Assembly: GCA_027730465.1 (NCBI GenBank)
Contig: JAQCGQ010000059.1
Span: 1 to 5,443 of the forward strand
Direction: 5' to 3'
Origin: Actinomycetota bacterium
GTDB taxonomy: Bacteria; Actinomycetota; Actinomycetes; Nanopelagicales; Nanopelagicaceae
Length of the DNA: 5,443 nt
Part shown: positions 1-5,443 of the stretch, one piece after another
Layout: each line of letters begins with the position of its first letter
How positions within the stretch are numbered: position 1 is the first letter of the stretch
Made by a program: the position numbers and the translations under genes
The notes under the pieces: model-generated
The model's input: only the letters and a program-made list of their open reading frames with translations
Told to the model about the DNA's origin: nothing
Databases searched by the model: none

Positions 1-239
1 TCTGGCAGTTCACCTCAGCTTGGAATGATTTTCTTTTTGCTATCTTTTTAACAGGTGGTTCACCTAAATTATCAGTTGCGACAACTGCGCTTAACTTTAT
101 TACCGGATCATCTAATCAGGTTTATTATGGCGTTAATATGACAGCATCTTTAATTGTTTCACTGCCTACACTAATTGTTTACATCTTCCTAGGGCGATAC
201 TTCCTACGAGGATTGCTCAGCGGTTCTCTTAAAGGTTAG
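1..239 (+). CDS. Sugar ABC transporter permease, MalG/UgpE type (C-terminal fragment)
   Basis: This is the 3' end of a gene whose start lies left of the window; the reading frame runs from position 3 to the TAG at 237-239 and gives 78 residues. The fragment opens with WNDFLFAIFLTG, the typical loop and helix of the last third of MalG-type carbohydrate permeases (COG0395). It continues through a hydrophobic segment (MTASLIVSLPTLIVYIFL) that should be the final transmembrane helix, and ends in RGLLSGSLKG, matching the family's usual GAVKG-like C-terminus. Such proteins form one of two inner-membrane subunits that, with a binding protein and an ATPase, import mono- or oligosaccharides. The next gene starts 2 nt after the stop, so the transporter probably supplies the substrate for the downstream enzymes. 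The sugar cannot be deduced. The family call is confident despite the truncation. Confidence 0.88.
   Translation, partial: WQFTSAWNDFLFAIFLTGGSPKLSVATTALNFITGSSNQVYYGVNMTASLIVSLPTLIVYIFLGRYFLRGLLSGSLKG
231..235 (+). promoter_or_regulatory. Ribosome binding site of the SMP-30 lactonase gene
   Basis: AAAGG lies 6 nt before the ATG at 242, inside the last codons of the permease gene. It supports that ATG as the start and fits coupled translation of the two genes. Confidence 0.6.
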
Positions 240-241
240 TA

Positions 242-1135
242 ATGTCAATCTTAGTTGAGGTGTTTGATTCAAGGCGCAATCAACTAGGTGAAGGTCCAAC
301 TTCCTCAGGTGCTAAAAATAGCCATGTTCAATGGTGTGATATTTATGGTAAAGCGATTAGGTCTAGAAATATAATTACTGGCCAGATTAGCGAATACAAA
401 ACTAATGAACATGTGGGTTTTCAAATCCCGCGCACCAAAGGTGGAGATATTTTAGGAACTGCTAATGGTCCAGTATTACGAGATGCAGATGGTCAGACTC
501 ACAAATTACCCACCAGGGCAGAAGTTGATGGGGATAACCAAACAGGAGTTATTCGCTGGAATGATGCCAAGGTTTCACCAGATGGAAATTTATTTTTAGG
601 GTCAATGGCGTATGAAAATCAAAGTGATCAAGGAGCTTTTTATCGCCTAAGCTCAGATGGAAAAAAACTTGAGCGCTTATTTGGCTCCGTTGGTATCTCA
701 AATGGCATGGATTGGTCAGTTGATCTAACTAGAATGTTTTATATCGACACCTTATCGATGAGAGTTGATCAATTTGATTATAACAATGGACAGATTTCTA
801 ATCGCAGACCACTTGTGCAGGTAAGTGAAGATATGGGATTTCCAGATGGCATGTGTTCAGATGCAGATGACAATATTTGGGTGGCTTTTTGGATGGGCTC
901 CGCAGTTCGAGGCTTTGATGGAAAAACCGGTAAACAAATTGCCGAAATAAATTTACCAGTTCCAAAGGTAACCTCCTGCTGCTTCGCTGGTGAAAATCTT
1001 GATCAATTAGTAATTACAACCGCTGTTGGAAACCCAGGTGAGGAAATGGATCTAGATAAGTATCCACAATCTGGATACATTTTTATAGCTAATCCTGGAG
1101 TGAATGGTAAAAAAACCAATCTTTTTGGTGCGTAA
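242..1135 (+). CDS. SMP-30/regucalcin (gluconolactonase-like) family lactonase
   Basis: A 297-residue cytoplasmic six-bladed beta-propeller enzyme, the usual length for the SMP-30/gluconolactonase/LRE family, which hydrolyses aldonolactones to aldonic acids using a divalent metal. The three metal ligands known from regucalcin can be placed: Glu17 in LGEGPT, Asn154 in SNGMDWS and Asp202 in FPDGM. The substrate-pocket Arg and Asn are present as Arg105 and Asn107 in IRWNDAK, followed by the family hallmark SPDGNLFLGSM. The C-terminal blade has the typical pattern VTSCCFAGENLDQLVITTA. No signal peptide is seen. The ATG at 242 is used because it has an AAAGG site and puts Glu17 at the expected distance from the N-terminus. 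The gene sits 2 nt behind a sugar permease and directly before a KDG-type kinase and aldolase, so it probably opens the lactone made by one of the downstream SDRs. The lactone substrate is not determinable. Confidence 0.88.
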   Translation: MSILVEVFDSRRNQLGEGPTSSGAKNSHVQWCDIYGKAIRSRNIITGQISEYKTNEHVGFQIPRTKGGDILGTANGPVLRDADGQTHKLPTRAEVDGDNQTGVIRWNDAKVSPDGNLFLGSMAYENQSDQGAFYRLSSDGKKLERLFGSVGISNGMDWSVDLTRMFYIDTLSMRVDQFDYNNGQISNRRPLVQVSEDMGFPDGMCSDADDNIWVAFWMGSAVRGFDGKTGKQIAEINLPVPKVTSCCFAGENLDQLVITTAVGNPGEEMDLDKYPQSGYIFIANPGVNGKKTNLFGA

Positions 1136-2068
1136 TTGAGCACTGACTTATTTACCTTTGGTGAGGCTTTATCTGTGTTTATTGCTAGCGATAGCGACTC
1201 AGTTATGAGTGCACAAAAATATGAGAGAGTCACAGCAGGAGCTGAGCTTAATGTTGCAGTAACTCTTTCTAGGTTGGGATTAAAGTCTCAATATTTCTCA
1301 CGTTTTGGAAATGATCAATTAGGTTCAGTAATACTTGCTGATATTGAGGCAGAAGGTGTTGATATCTCACTAGTTAAACGAGTTGATTCCTTCACCGGCG
1401 CAATGGTTAGAAACTCTGGTAAATCTCAAGTAGTTGAAATAAGTTACTTAAGAAAAGGATCAGCAGCTTCAACTATAGAACCGCAGGATATTTTAGACTC
1501 ATACATTTCATCTGCTAAATGGTTACACACCACTGGTATTACTTGTGCGATTTCGACCACTGGGGCAGCAACTGTTAAGTATGCGCTCAGTAAGGCAGTA
1601 TCCCTAGGCATTAAATCTAGCTTTGATTTAAATATCAGACGAAGATTATGGAGTGAAGCCGATGCTAAAAAAGTATTAGCTCCACTTGCTTCAAATATTG
1701 AATTATTAATTGGTGGAGAAGATGAGTATCAGGTTGTGTTTGGATCAAATGAGCCTAAAAAAATTCTTGCAGAAGCTAACAAACGCGGCTGCAGAATTGC
1801 CGTTATGACCAAAGGTGATCAGCAATTGCGTTACTGTGTTGATGGAAATTATGAAGAGATCACTCCACCAAAAGTAATTGCCCTAGACCCAGTTGGTTCC
1901 GGTGATGCCTTTACTGGCGGGGCGATTGCAGGTTTACTTAGCGGCATGAGCGTTGATCAGGCACTGCGACAAGGAAGTATCTGTGGAGCCTTAGTTGCAA
2001 GTATGTTTGGGGACTGGACTGGAATACCAACAGGTGAGCTAGGAGTAATTAATGAAAACCATAGATAA
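1136..2068 (+). CDS. kdgK: PfkB-family sugar kinase, probable 2-keto-3-deoxygluconate kinase
   Basis: A 310-residue ribokinase-fold (PfkB) kinase that transfers phosphate from ATP to a sugar or sugar acid. Visible motifs are GE at 9-10, GAELNVAVTLSRLG at 35-48, FGND at 57-60, and the C-terminal signature DPVGSGDAFTGG at 251-262 with the catalytic base Asp257. The usual GAGD is GSGD here (Ser255). Features that favour KDG kinase over fructokinase or ribokinase are SYLRKGSAAS at 103-112 (Tyr104 and Arg106 in the keto-deoxy-acid pocket) and FDLNIRRRLW at 163-172. The expected reaction is 2-keto-3-deoxy-aldonate to its 6-phosphate, the substrate of the next gene's aldolase. The start is TTG at 1136, directly after the previous TAA. 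The next in-frame ATG (codon 24) would remove the first strand and the GE motif. Only a weak GGTG precedes the start, so translation probably depends on ribosomes finishing the lactonase gene. Family certain; substrate probable. Confidence 0.83.
   Translation: MSTDLFTFGEALSVFIASDSDSVMSAQKYERVTAGAELNVAVTLSRLGLKSQYFSRFGNDQLGSVILADIEAEGVDISLVKRVDSFTGAMVRNSGKSQVVEISYLRKGSAASTIEPQDILDSYISSAKWLHTTGITCAISTTGAATVKYALSKAVSLGIKSSFDLNIRRRLWSEADAKKVLAPLASNIELLIGGEDEYQVVFGSNEPKKILAEANKRGCRIAVMTKGDQQLRYCVDGNYEEITPPKVIALDPVGSGDAFTGGAIAGLLSGMSVDQALRQGSICGALVASMFGDWTGIPTGELGVINENHR
2041..2045 (+). promoter_or_regulatory. Ribosome binding site of the aldolase gene
   Basis: AGGAG, the best Shine-Dalgarno sequence in the window, lies 6 nt before the ATG at 2052 and inside the end of the kinase gene. 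It fixes the aldolase start and hence the 17-nt overlap between the two genes. Confidence 0.75.
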
Positions 2069-2690
2069 GTTACTTTCGGAGAAGATGATGACTTTAGTTA
2101 GATCTAATTCTCAAGTTGAAGGCCAATCTATGGCAGATGCATTGGTAGAAGCTGGTGTTAAAGTAATTGAGATAACTCTTACTACTCCAGGTGCACTAAA
2201 GATCATTGCAAAGTTGTTAAAGAATAAAGATTTACTAGTCGGTGCTGGTACGGTTCGAACTGTTAAAGATGTAAAAAGAGTGGAAGATGTCGGAGCAAGC
2301 TTTATTGTTTCACCAGACACTAATGAAGATGTAATCGCAGCCACCAAGAAATTAAAACTAGTATCAATGCCAGGTGTTTCTACACCTACTGAAGTTGGTA
2401 TTGCAGAAGATGCTGGTGCCGATATATTAAAATTATTTCCAGCAACAATCTTAGGTCCAGACCATTTAAAGATGCTTCGTGAGCCATTTCCAGGTAATCG
2501 CTGGTGTCCAACTGCGGGAATTACCTTGGAATCAATTCCAAAGTGGTTTGCAGCAGGGGCTGATTTAGTTGGCCTAGGTGGTCCACTTACCAAAGATGGT
2601 GTCAGAGAGGTTAGTAGGAATGTTTTAGCTTTTCGTAATGCAATTAATTCAGCTAGTAAGGAAGTTTATAAACATGAAGTTAGTCAATAA
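2052..2690 (+). CDS. eda: KDPG/KDPGal-type class I aldolase
   Basis: A 212-residue (beta/alpha)8-barrel aldolase that cleaves 2-keto-3-deoxy-6-phosphogluconate, or its galactonate epimer, into pyruvate and glyceraldehyde 3-phosphate. The Schiff-base lysine is Lys127 in ILKLFPAT and the catalytic Glu is Glu40 in VIEITLTTP. The glycine-rich VGAGTV (63-68), MPGVSTPTE (106-114) and the phosphate-binding end CPTAGI and LGGPL are all present. The length matches E. coli Eda (213 residues). Specificity signals are mixed. Thr154 in PTAGI resembles Eda (PTGGI), whereas ITLTTP (no Arg at the Eda Arg49 position), Arg17 and LGPDHLKML resemble DgoA, the KDPGal aldolase. The gene overlaps the kinase by 17 nt upstream and the SDR by 17 nt downstream, which fits kinase then aldolase in one pathway. 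The family is certain; gluconate versus galactonate preference is open. Confidence 0.9.
   Translation: MKTIDKLLSEKMMTLVRSNSQVEGQSMADALVEAGVKVIEITLTTPGALKIIAKLLKNKDLLVGAGTVRTVKDVKRVEDVGASFIVSPDTNEDVIAATKKLKLVSMPGVSTPTEVGIAEDAGADILKLFPATILGPDHLKMLREPFPGNRWCPTAGITLESIPKWFAAGADLVGLGGPLTKDGVREVSRNVLAFRNAINSASKEVYKHEVSQ
2658..2662 (+). promoter_or_regulatory. Ribosome binding site supporting the ATG at 2674 of the first SDR
   Basis: AAGGA lies 11 nt before the ATG at 2674, slightly far but usable. The earlier in-frame ATG at 2638 has no purine-rich site (its upstream is TTTTAGCTTTTCGTA) and would add 12 residues before the first Rossmann strand, so 2674 is preferred. Confidence 0.5.
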
Positions 2691-3432
2691 ACACATATTT
2701 GTAACTGGCGGCGCCAAAGGAATTGGTGAAGCAATTGTCAGAGATGCTGCTGCCGAGGGCGCAAAAGTCTCATTTATTGATATTGATGTAGCAATAGGTG
2801 AAAAACTTGCTGCTGAGTTAAATGCGGCGGGTAAGCAAGTGGCATTTGTTAAAGCAGATGTTGCAAGCTTTGAACAATTAAAAGCTGCTTTTGAACAGGT
2901 AGTAGTAAAGCTTGGGGATGTGACTGGTGTTGTTAATAATGCCGGGGTTAATTCACATGCAGATCCAGTCACTATGACTGATAAGCAATGGGATGATTTT
3001 TTTGCTATTGATATGAAGCCTGTCTGGTTAACAGCGAAATTAGCTCTGCCGGCAATGCGAAAAGCAAAGAGCGGCTCAATTGTTAATATCTGCTCAATTC
3101 ACGGCCGTCTTACCTATCCAGGATTTTTTCCATATGGGGCAGCAAAGTCAGCTGTTCTTGGATTAACTAGAAACCTTGCGTTAGATGAAGGCAAGCATGA
3201 GATAAGAGTTAATGCAGTATCACCTGGTTACATTCTTACCGATCTAACAAAGAATTGGCTAAGTGGTGAATCTGGTAGAACTGAGCGTGCTAATTCAATT
3301 CAACCACTTGGGCGAATGGGTGAGCCAATTGAGGTAGCCAAAGTTGTTACATTTTTACTTTCTGACAAATCCACATATGTAAGTGGATCTGATTGGGCAG
3401 TAGATGGCGGGCTAGGGGCAAGAATCGCATGA
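2674..3432 (+). CDS. Short-chain dehydrogenase/reductase, probable sugar or aldonate dehydrogenase (copy 1)
   Basis: A 252-residue classical SDR with a Rossmann fold. The cofactor motif TGGAKGIG is at 11-18, Asp36 at the end of strand 2 suggests NAD(H) rather than NADP(H), ADV is at 61-63 and NNAG at 88-91. The catalytic Ser141, Tyr154 and Lys158 are in SIHG and PYGAAK. The position of the fourth tetrad residue, normally Asn, is Asp113, exactly 28 residues before Ser141 as in FabG. The C-terminal PG motif (184-185) and VSGSDWAVDGG are typical. It overlaps the aldolase by 17 nt and the next SDR by 4 nt (ATGA). Together with the lactonase, a role as aldose 1-dehydrogenase making a lactone is the simplest reading; gluconate 5-dehydrogenase or KduD-like activity on a keto-deoxy acid is an alternative. 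The substrate is unknown. Confidence 0.85.
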   Translation: MKLVNKHIFVTGGAKGIGEAIVRDAAAEGAKVSFIDIDVAIGEKLAAELNAAGKQVAFVKADVASFEQLKAAFEQVVVKLGDVTGVVNNAGVNSHADPVTMTDKQWDDFFAIDMKPVWLTAKLALPAMRKAKSGSIVNICSIHGRLTYPGFFPYGAAKSAVLGLTRNLALDEGKHEIRVNAVSPGYILTDLTKNWLSGESGRTERANSIQPLGRMGEPIEVAKVVTFLLSDKSTYVSGSDWAVDGGLGARIA

Positions 3433-4187
3433 TATTAAAAGGTGAGCATTTATTTGTTACTGGTGGAGCTGCTGGTATTGGTGAAGCATTAGTAATTGGT
3501 GGCGCGAAAGAGGGCGCCAAGGCTTCATTTGTTGATATTGATGATGTGAAAGCGAATGTTCTAGTTGAAAAATTAAGCAAGGAGGGATTTAAAGTTCAAT
3601 ATGCAAAGGCAGATGTATCAAAGTTTGAAACCTTTAAAGCAGGCTTTGACCAGCTAGTTTCAACCTTTGGCCCAGTAACAATTGCAGTATCTAATGCCGG
3701 TCGTAACTCCTACGCCGATGCGGTTGAGTACAAAGAGGAAGAGTGGAATGATTTTTTTGCCCTAGACCTAAAATCTAGCTGGTATCTAGCAAAATTATGT
3801 TTACCTGATATGAGAGAAAAAAAGTATGGCTCAATTGTTAATATCTCATCAATTCATGGTCGTATGTCTCGGCCAAATTTCTTTCCATACTCTGCCGCTA
3901 AAGGTGGAATTATTGGCCTATCTAGAAATTTAGCTCTAGATGAAGGTAAGTATGGAATTAGAGTGAATTCAGTTTCCCCTGGAACTACAGCAACTCCACT
4001 ACTTAAAAGTTATATGGAAGCCTTTCCAAAGGAAAAAGCTCATGCTTTATCGGTTGCACCTAACGCCAGATTTGGCTCTCCCGAAGAGATTGCAAATGTA
4101 ATTTTGTTCACTCTTTCTAAAGATGCTTCATTTATAACAGGTGCAGATTTAATGGTTGATGGCGCACTACACGCCCGCTATGCCTAA
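3429..4187 (+). CDS. Short-chain dehydrogenase/reductase, tandem paralogue (copy 2)
   Basis: Also exactly 252 residues, it aligns to the preceding SDR without a gap and is identical at about 130 positions (about 52%, hand count). It keeps TGGAAGIG at 11-18, Asp36 (NAD preference), SNAG at 88-91, Ser141, Tyr154 and Lys158, and again has Asp113 in the tetrad Asn position. The segment 186-215, which covers the active site in SDRs and sets substrate choice, is largely different from copy 1 (TTATPLLKSYMEAF against YILTDLTKNWLSGE). The ATG at 3429 overlaps the previous TGA as ATGA, with AGGGG at 3414-3418 10 nt upstream. An upstream in-frame TTG at 3393 would add a 12-residue non-homologous leader and is rejected. 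It probably oxidises a related sugar, sugar epimer or downstream acid. Its stop overlaps the stop of the convergent lactate dehydrogenase gene. Confidence 0.85.
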   Translation: MILKGEHLFVTGGAAGIGEALVIGGAKEGAKASFVDIDDVKANVLVEKLSKEGFKVQYAKADVSKFETFKAGFDQLVSTFGPVTIAVSNAGRNSYADAVEYKEEEWNDFFALDLKSSWYLAKLCLPDMREKKYGSIVNISSIHGRMSRPNFFPYSAAKGGIIGLSRNLALDEGKYGIRVNSVSPGTTATPLLKSYMEAFPKEKAHALSVAPNARFGSPEEIANVILFTLSKDASFITGADLMVDGALHARYA

Positions 4188-5404
4188 GATCTAATATTTA
4201 CAAAATCTGGTGTTAATCCAGTTAAGTTTTTAGCACCCATTAACTTCATTGCAGTTTCCATTTCAAATCTAAACATTTCTACAACTTTTTCTACTCCAGA
4301 TTTACCAGCAGCCATTGCGCCATATAAATAAGCCCTGCCAATTAGTACCGCATCAGCGCCAAGAGCTATTGCGGCTAACACATCTGCCCCACTCATAATT
4401 GCGCCATCTATATAGATTTGTGGACCACTACCTTTTAAACCAATTTCACTACGCACCTTTGGTAAAAGCTCTAGCGGCACAACTGATCGATCTAACTGCC
4501 TACCACCATGATTTGATAAAACAATTGCGTCAACACCAATTTTTTTAAGTTCGGCAGCATCTGCAATAGTCTGTATTCCTTTAATTATTAGTTTACCCTG
4601 CCAAACTGATCTAAGCCACTTAACATCTTCAAAAGTTACAGCTGGATCAAATACAGTAGCTGCAATCTCTGATAACGGTTTATTAAAGTTTCTAAAGGTA
4701 GCAAATTCAAGTGGAGCGGTAGTTAAAAGGTTAAACCACCACTTTGGTTTAAGAGCCATATCAAAGAAAGTTTTTAGTCCAATCTTTGGTGGCACAGTTA
4801 AGCCATTTCTCATATCCCGCCATTTAATACCACCAACAGCTGTATCAACAGTCAACATTAATCCTTCAAAGCCTGCTTCTTTTGCCTCTTCAATAAATTT
4901 TAAGCTTTGATCGCGGTCTCGCCATAAGTAAAGTTGAAACCATCTACGTACGCCTGGTGCTTGATTACCAATTTCTTCAGAAGAGGTAGTTCCCATTGTT
5001 GATAAGTTATAAATTAAGTTATTTTCTTCACAGATTTTTGCAACCATAACTTCACCTTGATAATGCATCATTCGGGTGTATCCAGTGGGTGCAAAAATTA
5101 TTGGAAGCGCACTTCTTTGCCCAATAACATCACATGTTAAATCGATTTTAGATACATCTCTTAATACCCGTGCTTTAAACTCAACACGGGAGTAGATCTC
5201 TTGGCTTCTGGCATAAGCTAATTCATCATTTGCGCCACCGTCTACATAATCAAAGACTGCTTTTGGTACTCGCTTTTTGGCAAGATTTCGCATCTCAGCA
5301 AGATTTACAACATTTTTTAATTTTCGATCTTGAAGTGGGAATTTAGGCAGCGACCAACCTAGTAATGGCTTTATATTTTTCCAGCGAGGCAGTTGGCGTT
5401 TCAT
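4184..5404 (-). CDS. lldD: FMN-dependent L-lactate dehydrogenase (alpha-hydroxy-acid dehydrogenase family, LldD2-like)
   Basis: A 406-residue TIM-barrel flavoprotein expected to oxidise L-lactate to pyruvate and pass electrons to quinone. Counterparts of the glycolate oxidase active-site residues are all present: Tyr53 (FDYVDGGA), Tyr159 (FQLY), Asp187 (TVDT), Lys275 (IIKG), His299 and Arg302 in SNHGGRQLD. The FMN-phosphate region includes GRAYLYG with Arg357. Where many relatives have DGGVRRG, this protein has DGAIMSG (Met337), a form I recall from mycobacterial LldD2, which it also resembles in its N-terminal extension of about 30 residues and in KWWFNLLTT at 221-229. No signal peptide is seen; family members are usually peripheral to the membrane. 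The start ATG (5402-5404) has AAGG 7 nt upstream. It runs opposite to the sugar operon and overlaps it by 4 nt at the stop codons, so any functional link is only suggested. Related 2-hydroxy acids remain possible substrates. Confidence 0.88.
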   Translation of the reverse strand: MKRQLPRWKNIKPLLGWSLPKFPLQDRKLKNVVNLAEMRNLAKKRVPKAVFDYVDGGANDELAYARSQEIYSRVEFKARVLRDVSKIDLTCDVIGQRSALPIIFAPTGYTRMMHYQGEVMVAKICEENNLIYNLSTMGTTSSEEIGNQAPGVRRWFQLYLWRDRDQSLKFIEEAKEAGFEGLMLTVDTAVGGIKWRDMRNGLTVPPKIGLKTFFDMALKPKWWFNLLTTAPLEFATFRNFNKPLSEIAATVFDPAVTFEDVKWLRSVWQGKLIIKGIQTIADAAELKKIGVDAIVLSNHGGRQLDRSVVPLELLPKVRSEIGLKGSGPQIYIDGAIMSGADVLAAIALGADAVLIGRAYLYGAMAAGKSGVEKVVEMFRFEMETAMKLMGAKNLTGLTPDFVNIRS

Positions 5405-5411
5405 ATTTAAA

Positions 5412-5415
5412 CCTT
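5412..5415 (-). promoter_or_regulatory. Ribosome binding site of lldD
   Basis: On the minus strand AAGG lies 7 nt before the ATG ending at 5404, supporting this start. The remaining upstream bases to the window edge (5416-5443) are AT-rich and too short for a promoter to be called. Confidence 0.55.
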
Positions 5416-5443
5416 AAAGTACAGGGTTTAAGAATCTAAGTTC

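Larger units (their letters stand above)
1..4187 (+). other. Sugar-oxidation operon (six genes, first one partial)
   Basis: Six rightward genes are joined with junctions of +2, 0, -17, -17 and -4 nt, leaving no space for promoters or terminators between them. Start sites lie inside or directly at the end of the preceding gene, so translation is probably coupled. The order is transport, lactonase, KDG-type kinase, KDPG-type aldolase, SDR, SDR. The promoter and any regulator must lie left of the window. The sugar-acid dehydratase needed between lactonase and kinase is absent from the visible part. Confidence 0.8.

Noticed and set aside
1003..1233. 76-residue minus-strand frame across the lactonase-kinase junction.
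   Set aside because: It overlaps two well-supported genes, and I see no ribosome site or domain.
2111..2593. 160-residue open frame on the minus strand inside the aldolase gene.
   Set aside because: It is low-complexity (rich in Ser, Thr, Pro, Ala), has no recognisable motif, and lies antisense to a clear aldolase. It is a codon-bias shadow.
2638..2673. Upstream ATG giving a 12-residue longer first SDR.
   Set aside because: No Shine-Dalgarno precedes it, it deepens the overlap with the aldolase, and the paralogue begins at the residue equivalent to the ATG at 2674.
2649..2972. 107-residue minus-strand frame opposite the first SDR.
   Set aside because: Antisense shadow of the Rossmann region. 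The similar minus-strand frame at 3347-3580 opposite the second SDR shows the same Ala/Pro/Thr-rich composition, which arises from the conserved SDR codons.
3073..3846. Identical 19-nt direct repeat (3073-3091 and 3828-3846) as a possible recombination or regulatory repeat.
   Set aside because: Both copies sit at the same codons (encoding GSIVNI) of the duplicated SDR genes, so gene duplication and protein conservation explain them.
4207..4232. Small inverted repeat CTGG...CCAG followed by a T-rich stretch just past the SDR stop, resembling a terminator.
   Set aside because: The stem is only 4 bp with a 7-nt loop, and the sequence encodes the conserved C-terminal LTGLTP region of lldD on the other strand, so it is explained by coding.
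5416..5421. TAnnnT (TACTTT on the minus strand) as a possible -10 box for lldD.
   Set aside because: It lies so close to the ATG that the AAGG ribosome site would be outside the transcript, and the expected -35 position falls at the window edge with no good match.

Overview
The window is an AT-rich (roughly 40% G+C by eye), densely packed stretch of bacterial DNA. It holds one rightward gene cluster (positions 1-4187) for uptake and oxidative catabolism of a sugar, and one leftward gene for an FMN-dependent L-lactate dehydrogenase (4184-5404). The lactate dehydrogenase has the sequence style of actinobacterial (mycobacterial LldD2-like) enzymes, including an IMSGAD motif where plant and enterobacterial relatives have a DGGVRRG-type motif. 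An actinobacterial-type enzyme in low-G+C DNA, with genes that abut or overlap, suggests a streamlined low-G+C actinobacterium such as the freshwater acI / Nanopelagicales group. That placement is an inference from one protein plus composition, not a proven assignment.

Rightward cluster, in order: the C-terminal end of a MalG-type sugar ABC transporter permease (cut by the window edge); an SMP-30/regucalcin-type lactonase; a PfkB-family kinase that looks like 2-keto-3-deoxygluconate (KDG) kinase; a KDPG/KDPGal-type class I aldolase; and two adjacent, paralogous short-chain dehydrogenases (SDRs) of identical length. Gaps and overlaps between neighbours are 2 nt, 0 nt, 17 nt overlap, 17 nt overlap and 4 nt overlap, so this is almost certainly one operon with translational coupling. 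I see no internal promoter or terminator.

How the genes may work together: the permease imports an aldose; one SDR oxidises it to an aldonolactone; the lactonase opens the ring to the aldonic acid; a dehydratase (not in this window) gives a 2-keto-3-deoxy acid; the kinase phosphorylates it; and the aldolase cleaves it to pyruvate plus glyceraldehyde 3-phosphate. This is a semi-phosphorylative Entner-Doudoroff or De Ley-Doudoroff type route. The second SDR may oxidise a second substrate or epimer, or a later intermediate (for example as a KduD-like or aldonate dehydrogenase). The actual sugar cannot be read from the sequence.

The leftward lldD-like gene overlaps the last SDR tail-to-tail by 4 nt, and only 39 nt of its upstream region is present. 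I found no RNA gene, mobile element, CRISPR array or intergenic stretch over 300 nt. I did not find a clearly undescribed system. The points most worth checking are the tandem SDR pair, the mixed specificity signature of the aldolase, and the terminator-free convergent gene end.
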